Shown here piece by piece: positions 57,149 through 64,000 of a DNA stretch of 64,000 bases. A program made the translations under genes and the position numbers. The stretch is from Pseudoalteromonas xiamenensis (GTDB lineage: Bacteria > Pseudomonadota > Gammaproteobacteria > Enterobacterales > Alteromonadaceae): the NCBI RefSeq assembly GCF_042431545.1, contig NZ_JBHLYX010000003.1. One strand, 5' to 3'. Numbering within the stretch: the first letter of the stretch is position 1; each line of letters opens with the position of its first letter. Under the pieces are notes generated by a model. That model made no database searches. It was not told the DNA's origin and saw nothing but the letters and a program-made list of their open reading frames with translations.

Positions 57149-58617
57149 GTAGTGAACTACTGATAAATGTCACACCCAGTGAGTGCCGAGTCGCTTTAAT
57201 CGAGAATGGGGTGTTACAAGAGGTTCAAGTTGAGCGTCAGGGAAATCTAGGTATTGTCGGCAATATTTATCTAGGCAAAGTAAGCCGTGTGTTACCAGGT
57301 ATGCAAGCCGCATTTGTCGATATTGGGCTTGAGAAAGCCGCATTTCTTCATGCATCAGATATTGTGAACAGTGCGTCTTTCGAAGAAGGCGTAGATGAAC
57401 AACCTGTAAAAAAAGTGCAGGACATTCGAGAGCTCGTAAAGCAAGGCCAGTTCATTATGGTACAGGTGGTGAAAGATCCACTCGGTACCAAAGGGGCTCG
57501 ATTAACTACGGACATTACTATCCCGTCTCGCTATCTTGTATTTATGCCAGACGCGACGCATGTCGGTGTAAGTCAACGTATCGAAACTGAAGAGGAACGA
57601 GGTCGACTCAAAGAAATCGTTCAGGCCTACAATGACGAACAAGGTGGCTTCATTGTGCGCACAGCGGCAGAAGGTGCGACCGAAGCAGAACTCCAACACG
57701 ATGCTGAGTTTTTGAAAAAAGTATGGACTAAAATCGTCGCAAAACGCAGAAAAACCAGTAAAGCAACGATTTTACATAAAGACCTTACTCTCGCGTTTAG
57801 AACCCTTCGGGATTACGTCGGTGAAGATATGGAGCGGATCCGTGTTGATTCTAAATTGACGTATCAAGAGCTGACGCAATTTACAGAAGAGTTCGTACCG
57901 CAACTGGCAAATGCGTTGGAATATTATCCGGGTGAACGGCCAATCTTCGATTTGTTTGATGTTGAAAATGAAATTCAGAAAGCACTCCACCGTAAAGTGG
58001 AATTGAAATCAGGCGGCTATCTAATCATCGATCAAACAGAAGCGATGACGACGGTAGATGTCAATACGGGGGCATTTGTTGGCCATCGAAATTTAGAAGA
58101 AACCATCTTTAATACCAACGTAGAAGCTACATCGGCGATTGCACGTCAGCTTAGGTTAAGAAATCTAGGTGGTATCATCATTATTGATTTTATCGATATG
58201 ATTTCAGAAGAACACAAACGTCGTGTATTGCACTCTTTAGATGTTGCGTTGTCAAAGGATAGAGCAAAAGCGAACATTACTGGCCTGTCTGCGCTTGGAT
58301 TGGTTGAAATGACGCGTAAGCGTACTCGTGAGAGCCTCGAACATATTTTGTGTGATACGTGTCCTGTATGTTCTGGACGCGGGTCTTTGAAAACGGTGAA
58401 GACAGTTTGCTACGAAATATTAAGAGAGATCATGCGTGTGAATCGTGCGTACGATGCGGATAAGTTCATGGTGTATGCCTCTCCAGCGGTGAGCGAAGCC
58501 TTGTTGAACGATGAATACCATAATCTCGCAGAGCTCGAGCTCTTTATAAGTAAGCAAGTGGTTGTTCAAACCGAGAGCTTATACAGCCAAGAACAATTTG
58601 ATGTCGTTATGATGTAA
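57145..58617 (+). CDS. rng: Ribonuclease G
   Basis: A 490-residue endonuclease that matures the 16S rRNA 5' end and cleaves selected mRNAs. It has an N-terminal S1 domain (about 35-125) with GNIYLGKVSRVLPGMQAAFVDIG in parts, the 5'-sensor region GGFIVRTAAEG near 165, the metal-binding Asp residues in TTVDVNTGAF near 304 and IDFIDM near 348, and the zinc-link CDTCPVCSGRG near 404. The absence of a long C-terminal scaffold marks RNase G, not RNase E. It overlaps yhdE. Confidence 0.95.
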   Translation: MSSELLINVTPSECRVALIENGVLQEVQVERQGNLGIVGNIYLGKVSRVLPGMQAAFVDIGLEKAAFLHASDIVNSASFEEGVDEQPVKKVQDIRELVKQGQFIMVQVVKDPLGTKGARLTTDITIPSRYLVFMPDATHVGVSQRIETEEERGRLKEIVQAYNDEQGGFIVRTAAEGATEAELQHDAEFLKKVWTKIVAKRRKTSKATILHKDLTLAFRTLRDYVGEDMERIRVDSKLTYQELTQFTEEFVPQLANALEYYPGERPIFDLFDVENEIQKALHRKVELKSGGYLIIDQTEAMTTVDVNTGAFVGHRNLEETIFNTNVEATSAIARQLRLRNLGGIIIIDFIDMISEEHKRRVLHSLDVALSKDRAKANITGLSALGLVEMTRKRTRESLEHILCDTCPVCSGRGSLKTVKTVCYEILREIMRVNRAYDADKFMVYASPAVSEALLNDEYHNLAELELFISKQVVVQTESLYSQEQFDVVMM

Positions 58618-58631
58618 GTGATTTTGAGAGC

Positions 58632-61600
58632 ATGAAGTTTAGAACCATATCGTTTTATTTACTGCGCAAAGTGTGGCAGCTATTCGCTGTTACGCTTGTG
58701 CTGCTTGCGGTGGTTGTTTCTGCTCTCAAATACTCTTTGCCGTACGCTAATGACTATAAGCAAGACATCGAAACGTTGTTGTTTGATGAGTTCGGGGTCG
58801 ATATTGCTATTGGTTCTATTTCTGCAAGTTGGCAGGGAAATGGCCCTGCATTGGTCTTGGAGGGTTTGTCCTTTGCTGATAACCAGACTTCGCCAATTGC
58901 ACTTGATATTGAAAACACCAGTTTACATATTAACCTCGTCGAGTCGGTAAAGACTTGGCAACTTAAATCCAATTACTTTGTTTTATCCGGTCTTTCGGCC
59001 AACATAGATGCGAGCCGATTCAATTCTGGTAATGGGGAATTTGAACAACAATCCCTTCTTGAAAGCCTTTTCTTGGGTGAGACAGGCCATTTTGAAGTCA
59101 AAGACAGCCAGCTCCAAATCAAACTACCCGATGGGAAAAAACGGACGTTACTGGTCGATAGTTTGCTTTGGCAAAACCAGCCTGAACAACATCGCGGTTA
59201 TGGTAAAATTGCAATTCCGGGAATTTCGGAAGGTGAGTTTACAGCTAACTTGGCACTACGAGGCCGCACCTTTGGTGAAGTGGCTGGTGATATCTACTTT
59301 TCAGCACAAGGTGTTGATGCGGCAACGTGGTTAGGGCCTTGGCTAGATAAAAATAAGCAGCAGGTTAGTACCGACCTTAACGCGACGGCTTGGTTATCGG
59401 TGAGTTCGGGTCGTTTTTCCACCGCGGTGATGCAATGGCAGCCGAGTTATATTCACTGGCAGCAAGACAATATTGCTCAGGAATTGAGTTTAGATGCGGG
59501 TGAAGCGCAAGTTTTCTTTGACCAGAATCAAGGGTGGGATGTTGCAGCATCGGCTTGGCATTTTAGTCATGGAGGCCGCGATTATCCTGCGATTGAATGG
59601 CAAGCAAGTCAAAAGCAAGGGAAATTAGACATTTGGCTTAAGTCACTCAGCCTGTCGCTAGTCAGCGAGTTATTAGACTTCTCAAATCAAGAATCAATCA
59701 AAAATACCTTAGCCTTTCAACCGCAAGGAATGGTTTCTGCCGCGAAAATTGAATGGCAGGACAAAACAAATTGGCAAGCCTATGGTTCGGTTGAGGAATT
59801 AGGTTGGCAAAATAGGGATGGTGTGCCTGGCGCGCAAGCGTTATCCGCTGAGATTTTTGCTGTGCCTGAGCGTATTCGACTGGCGGTAAACGGTGAGAAC
59901 AACCATCTATTGACTGGTAATGTGTTTAGTAAAGCGATGGCTTACGAGCAATTACATGCCGTTATTGAAGCAAGGCAAAGTAGCGAAGGGTGGTCATTGC
60001 AAAGTAATGATATTTGGTTTGCAAATAATGAACTGAATCTGGCGGCTGAATGGCGAATGGACCTATTTGGCGAGCAGTTATTTTCACTCTATGCCGAACT
60101 GACTGGGGGCGATGGAAAAAATGCCTCTCAGTATTTTCCCATTCCTGTCATGGATGCAAATCTTATCGCTTACTTAAAGGGGGCTATCAAGTCAGGTCAA
60201 CATCAGCGCTCTCAGATATTACTCAATGGCAATTTAAGTGATTTTCCTTTCTCGGATAATAGTGGGCAGTTTGAAGTTAAATCTGAACTCAATCAGGTTG
60301 AATTTGCGTTTGCGCCAGATTGGCCTGCGATTACGAATGCTCAGGTTGAGCTAGATTTTACCGATGAGAAGATGACGATTTTGGCGAAAGATGGCCAATT
60401 ACTCAATCAAACGATTCATCAACCAGTCACTGTATACATCAATGATTTAATGCATGCCGATCACTTGTATGTAGACATAAAAACCACCACAGAGTCATCA
60501 ACGCTGCCTCGTTTTTTTTCGCAAACGCCATTAGCAAAACATTTAGATCCCGTATTTGAAGTGATTAAGCCACAAGGTAACGTAAGTGGCGATGTATTGC
60601 TAACTGTCGACTTGCGCTCTAGTCATGTGAATGCGGTGGGTAATGTGGATTTTCTCAGTAATACCTTAGAGATAACTCAGCCGGGCATGTCTTTAACCAA
60701 TGTTTCTGGACGCCTCGACTTTAGTGACGAAAACTTATCAATTTCTGAATTGAGTGGGTTGTGGCGAACGATGCCCATTGTAGTTTCATTAGATGCTCAA
60801 ACCAAGCAACAAGACTACGTGGTTGCAATTCAAAGTGGGTTGTCAGCTAACCACGAAGAGCTGGACCAAGTAACGAGTGGACTTACCCAAAAGTTTGTTA
60901 CCGGTGAGACAGAGATCAAGACTGACATAACACTGAACTTTTCACCGACAGGGTTTCATTACACCGCGAAAGCAACGTCAGACCTAAAAGGAATGGCCAT
61001 TTCATTACCTGAGCCTTACACCAAACGTAGCGATCAAACACAGGCACTTTCTGTGTCGATACAAGGCGACGACATCTCAAATTTAATTACGGCTCAATTG
61101 AATAATCAACTGTATTTCAATGGCATTTTAGACAATGCGACAGGCAAAATCAGTAATGCCAATATTGTGGTGGGTAACAAGAATCAAGGGTTGTCAGATG
61201 AAGGTCTAGTTGTTTCGGTGAATCAGCCATCATTACAGTTAGAACCATGGTTCCCATTTTTAAAACGATTGATTGACGTTAGTTCAAAACCAAGTGAGCA
61301 GGGAATTCTACCGTCACTTACTCGAGTTAATGGCGATTTTAATCAGTTGGATATTGGGCCGCTGCCCTTTAGTGAAGCGCAGTTTGTTCTCAAGCCCGAC
61401 CCAGATGGTTATGGCGCAACAATAACGGCAAAAGAGTTGCGCGCAAAAGCCACATTGCCGCCGAGTGGCTCTTCAAGACCAATCGGCGTGTTGATTGATT
61501 ATTTACGTTTACTACCAAAAGAAAATACGACAGAACAACAAGATACGGTTGAGAATTTAGAGTGGTTGACGCACATTCCCGCCGTAGAAGCACAATGTCT

Positions 61601-62486
61601 AGATTGTAAAATAAAAGGGTATCAACTCGATAAAGTCAGCCTATCGTTATTTGGCGATGGAAAAAATTTGATGATCCCTGAATTGGTTGTTGATAAAAAA
61701 GAACACGTTTTGCGTGGTGAAGCAAAGTGGAGCCAAGGCGTATCTGAGTTTAAAGGGAAACTTGAGAGTAAGGATGTGGGGTCATTGTTCGATGAGTTTG
61801 ATATTACCACTACGGTAAAAGACTCTACGGCGGACGTTAACTTTGCATTGAATTGGCAAGGAGCACCGTATCACGTCGACCTGAATAGTTTAGGTGGAGA
61901 AGTGAAATGGCGTCTTGGCGAGGGGCATCTTACCGAAGTCAGTGATGGAGGTGCGCGAGTATTCTCATTGCTCAGCCTGGATTCACTGGTTAGAAAACTC
62001 AAACTCGACTTTCGTGATGTGTTTTCAAAAGGCTTTTTCTACAATCAAATAACTGGCTCAATGCAAATAAAGTCAGGGATTGCTTACACTCAAGATACAA
62101 AAATGGATGGCGTTCCAGCGGACCTTACCATAAAGGGATACGCGAATTTAGCCACGAGAGAGATAGAATATGATTTATCCGTTGCGCCTCAAGTAACATC
62201 GAGTTTACCCGTTATTGTTGCTTGGATGGTTAATCCGGTATCAGGGTTGGCTGCGCTCGCTTTAGATAAAGTCGTACACTCTGCTCGAGTTATATCTGAA
62301 ATTAAGTTTAAGGTTTCGGGGACAATGGATGAGCCACATGTGACTGAAATTGACAGGAAAAGTCGCGAGGTGGAATTACCACAAGCCGCACAGAGTCAGC
62401 CACCAGAGGAGCAGAACGATCCAGCAATCGAGCAACAACAAGATGCAATGGACATATCGGAACAAACTCAGGGTATTTCATTATGA
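58632..62486 (+). CDS. yhdP: YhdP/AsmA-like envelope lipid-transport protein
   Basis: A 1284-residue protein of the YhdP family (AsmA-like superfamily). An N-terminal membrane helix (about 13-33) anchors it in the inner membrane, and the long periplasmic part is a repetitive beta-rich structure expected to form a hydrophobic groove. The family C-terminal part shows GEVKWRLGEGHL, LLSLDSLVRKLKLDF and GMPADLTIKG-like GVPADLTIKGYANL. YhdP, with TamB and YdbH, moves phospholipids to the outer membrane in Escherichia coli. A Gln/Glu-rich tail follows. It starts 14 bp after rng and overlaps the nitrilase gene by 4 bp. Confidence 0.92.
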   Translation: MKFRTISFYLLRKVWQLFAVTLVLLAVVVSALKYSLPYANDYKQDIETLLFDEFGVDIAIGSISASWQGNGPALVLEGLSFADNQTSPIALDIENTSLHINLVESVKTWQLKSNYFVLSGLSANIDASRFNSGNGEFEQQSLLESLFLGETGHFEVKDSQLQIKLPDGKKRTLLVDSLLWQNQPEQHRGYGKIAIPGISEGEFTANLALRGRTFGEVAGDIYFSAQGVDAATWLGPWLDKNKQQVSTDLNATAWLSVSSGRFSTAVMQWQPSYIHWQQDNIAQELSLDAGEAQVFFDQNQGWDVAASAWHFSHGGRDYPAIEWQASQKQGKLDIWLKSLSLSLVSELLDFSNQESIKNTLAFQPQGMVSAAKIEWQDKTNWQAYGSVEELGWQNRDGVPGAQALSAEIFAVPERIRLAVNGENNHLLTGNVFSKAMAYEQLHAVIEARQSSEGWSLQSNDIWFANNELNLAAEWRMDLFGEQLFSLYAELTGGDGKNASQYFPIPVMDANLIAYLKGAIKSGQHQRSQILLNGNLSDFPFSDNSGQFEVKSELNQVEFAFAPDWPAITNAQVELDFTDEKMTILAKDGQLLNQTIHQPVTVYINDLMHADHLYVDIKTTTESSTLPRFFSQTPLAKHLDPVFEVIKPQGNVSGDVLLTVDLRSSHVNAVGNVDFLSNTLEITQPGMSLTNVSGRLDFSDENLSISELSGLWRTMPIVVSLDAQTKQQDYVVAIQSGLSANHEELDQVTSGLTQKFVTGETEIKTDITLNFSPTGFHYTAKATSDLKGMAISLPEPYTKRSDQTQALSVSIQGDDISNLITAQLNNQLYFNGILDNATGKISNANIVVGNKNQGLSDEGLVVSVNQPSLQLEPWFPFLKRLIDVSSKPSEQGILPSLTRVNGDFNQLDIGPLPFSEAQFVLKPDPDGYGATITAKELRAKATLPPSGSSRPIGVLIDYLRLLPKENTTEQQDTVENLEWLTHIPAVEAQCLDCKIKGYQLDKVSLSLFGDGKNLMIPELVVDKKEHVLRGEAKWSQGVSEFKGKLESKDVGSLFDEFDITTTVKDSTADVNFALNWQGAPYHVDLNSLGGEVKWRLGEGHLTEVSDGGARVFSLLSLDSLVRKLKLDFRDVFSKGFFYNQITGSMQIKSGIAYTQDTKMDGVPADLTIKGYANLATREIEYDLSVAPQVTSSLPVIVAWMVNPVSGLAALALDKVVHSARVISEIKFKVSGTMDEPHVTEIDRKSREVELPQAAQSQPPEEQNDPAIEQQQDAMDISEQTQGISL

Positions 62487-63301
62487 GTAAGTTAGTTTTT
62501 GCGTTACAAATGAACGCCACATGTAATGCTCAAGAAAACATTGATTTTATTGATGAGCAAATTAGTGCGTTGAATTTACAAGAACCAGCACTGATTTGTT
62601 TGCCAGAAGCTTGTTTGGCCTTTTGTCGAAACGTTGCCGAGAACCAACAGCTCGCGACTGAACATGAAACGTGGTTAAAGGCATTTGGAGAACTGTGTCA
62701 GCGTCACAATGTTTGGTTGGCGATTGGTAGTATGCCTGTTCCAGCGCCAGATGGCCGCTATTACGCCGCCTCTATTTTGCTCAATAATGATGGGCAGATT
62801 GTCGGCGACTACCATAAATTGCATTTGTTTGATGTAACGGTAGCTGATGGTACAGGTAACTATCATGAATCTAAAGGCACCGCTCCTGGTCAGCATATCC
62901 AAGTACTGAAGACACCATTTGGGAAAATTGGTCTCAGTATTTGCTATGACATGCGCTTTCCGAGTTTATTTCAACAGCTACGTGCTTTAGGTGCCGAAAT
63001 CATCCTAGTCCCAAGCGCGTTTACCACGGTGACGGGTGAGGCTCATTGGCATGTATTATTACGTTCTCGAGCAATTGAAACACAATGTTATGTGATTGCT
63101 GCCGCGCAAGTTGGCTTGCATGAAAATGGTCGTCAAACTTATGGGCACAGTTTGATAGTCTCCCCGTGGGGAAATGTTGTCAGTGAGCTCGGTTCAGGTG
63201 TCGGAATGATACAGGCTGAGCTAGACTTTGATAAGTTACAAGAAATCCGCCAAGCCATGCCTTTGGTTAATCACAACCGATTTTTAGAGCAGTTAGTATG
63301 A
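62483..63301 (+). CDS. Nit2/YbeM-like carbon-nitrogen hydrolase
   Basis: A 272-residue nitrilase-superfamily hydrolase. The catalytic Glu-Lys-Cys triad is visible: LPEACLAF near residue 43, DYHKLHLFDV near 112 and SICYDMRFPSLF near 152. Members in this position are probably omega-amidases or deaminated-glutathione amidases that repair side products (inference). It overlaps yhdP and tldD by 4 bp each (ATGA), so it is in the same transcript. Confidence 0.9.
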   Translation: MSKLVFALQMNATCNAQENIDFIDEQISALNLQEPALICLPEACLAFCRNVAENQQLATEHETWLKAFGELCQRHNVWLAIGSMPVPAPDGRYYAASILLNNDGQIVGDYHKLHLFDVTVADGTGNYHESKGTAPGQHIQVLKTPFGKIGLSICYDMRFPSLFQQLRALGAEIILVPSAFTTVTGEAHWHVLLRSRAIETQCYVIAAAQVGLHENGRQTYGHSLIVSPWGNVVSELGSGVGMIQAELDFDKLQEIRQAMPLVNHNRFLEQLV

Positions 63302-64000
63302 ATCAAGTAGAACAGCATTTATTAGCGGACAGTCAGCTCACTCGCGAGCAACTTGCACAAACATTGTCATACATTCATCAACATAGTGTTGATTATGCGG
63401 ACCTCTATTTTCAATCGAGCTACAACGAAACTTGGGTGCTCGAAGATGGCTTAATTAAAGAAGGCACGTACAACATTGAGCGCGGAGTCGGAGTTCGAGC
63501 GGTCAGTGGAGAAAAAACTGGTTTCTCGTACTCAGATGCAATCAACATGGAAGCGCTTAATAAAGCGGCTGAAGCAGCAAGAAGTATTGCCCAAGCTGGC
63601 GAAGAGAAACGTATTCAGGTATTTAGCCAAGTTACAGCTCCTGAGCAATTTGCACCAAGACAGCCGATCACAAGCATGACAGACGATGAAAAAGTGCTGC
63701 TGCTAAGAGAAGTAGAACAGGCAATTCGAGAATTAGCACCAGACGCAGAGCAAGTTGTCAGTTCGATGTCAGCGGTTTATGAAGAAGTACTGATAGCGGC
63801 GAGCGATGGTACATTTGCGACAGATATTCGTCCTTTAGTGCGGTTAAATTGTTCTGTGCTACTCAACCGCAATGGTCGCAGAGAACGCGGTAGTGCAGGT
63901 GGCGGAGCGCGATTAGATTATGGCTATTTCCGCGAGCTACAAGATGGAAAGCCTCGCTGGCTTGGCTATGTTAAAGAGGCGGTACGTCAAGCTGAAGTGA
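63298..64000 (+). CDS. tldD: TldD metalloprotease subunit, N-terminal part (3' end outside window)
   Basis: The first ~234 residues of TldD, open to the right window edge. The N-terminal domain shows VDYADLYFQSSYNETWVLEDG, IERGVGVRAVSGEKTGFSYSD and the RRERGSAGGGARLDYGYF segment typical of the family. TldD and PmbA form a zinc-dependent peptidase that degrades unfolded small peptides and matures microcin B17. The zinc motif HExxxH lies beyond the window. The ATG overlaps the nitrilase stop. Confidence 0.93.
   Translation, partial: MNQVEQHLLADSQLTREQLAQTLSYIHQHSVDYADLYFQSSYNETWVLEDGLIKEGTYNIERGVGVRAVSGEKTGFSYSDAINMEALNKAAEAARSIAQAGEEKRIQVFSQVTAPEQFAPRQPITSMTDDEKVLLLREVEQAIRELAPDAEQVVSSMSAVYEEVLIAASDGTFATDIRPLVRLNCSVLLNRNGRRERGSAGGGARLDYGYFRELQDGKPRWLGYVKEAVRQAEV

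Overview
The window is a stretch of ordinary chromosome from a marine-type gammaproteobacterium, most likely an Alteromonadales member close to Pseudoalteromonas (inference). The reasons are a long PurC of the kind seen in Vibrio and its relatives, YajR with its C-terminal YAM domain, a CsrD/MshH homologue next to ssb, a polA-engB-yihI block, and the mreBCD-maf-rng-yhdP-nit-tldD cluster. I see no insertion sequence, prophage, CRISPR array, tRNA or rRNA. Genes are densely packed, with many 1-4 bp overlaps within operons and several convergent 3' overlaps.

Region 0-5.3 kb holds the end of a TonB-dependent receptor, a lone isochorismate synthase, and a three-gene metal-type ABC system (ATPase, FtsX-like permease with a His/Asp-rich loop, DUF3299 protein). 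Region 5.4-11 kb holds purC and then a four-gene envelope/signalling operon: secreted cupredoxin, dCache-HAMP-GGDEF-EAL protein, DUF3034 outer-membrane protein and truncated-hemoglobin lipoprotein. This operon is the best candidate for an uncharacterised system. Region 11-20 kb is a mixed set: glycosyltransferase, mercaptopyruvate sulfurtransferase, Cys-rich protein, UbiK, Rep helicase, a GAF-GAF-GGDEF protein with a dead EAL domain, cytochrome c5 and ElbB.

Region 20-29 kb has the same order as the Escherichia coli polA-spf-engB(yihA)-csrC-yihI region, with extra genes inserted. polA is followed by a terminator-ended small RNA at the spf (Spot 42) position. engB and cytochrome c4 are followed by a clear CsrB/CsrC-family RNA at 26.85-27.17 kb, with nine GGA motifs, a strong terminator and a UvrY/GacA-type box upstream. 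A further possible small RNA lies upstream of polA.

Region 29-46 kb is housekeeping and accessory genes: TRIC channel, ComM, an orphan OmpR-type regulator, an S9 peptidase, a REC-EAL protein, an M50 protease, AtoE, an AEC transporter, YacL, a 2OG oxygenase, a thioesterase, and uvrA with a LexA box. Region 46-64 kb holds a solute-binding protein, yajR, ssb, the csrD-like gene, a PLP enzyme, a PEGA/SUMF1 protein, and then the mreB-to-tldD cluster, which runs off the window. In Vibrio and relatives the csrD(mshH)-to-mreB interval carries the MSHA pilus genes; here it does not.

A regulatory theme links distant parts of the window. The RNA that would sequester CsrA, the site for its activator and the CsrD-like protein that would promote its decay are all present. 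Three other proteins with GGDEF and/or EAL domains make cyclic-di-GMP and Csr signalling unusually well represented.
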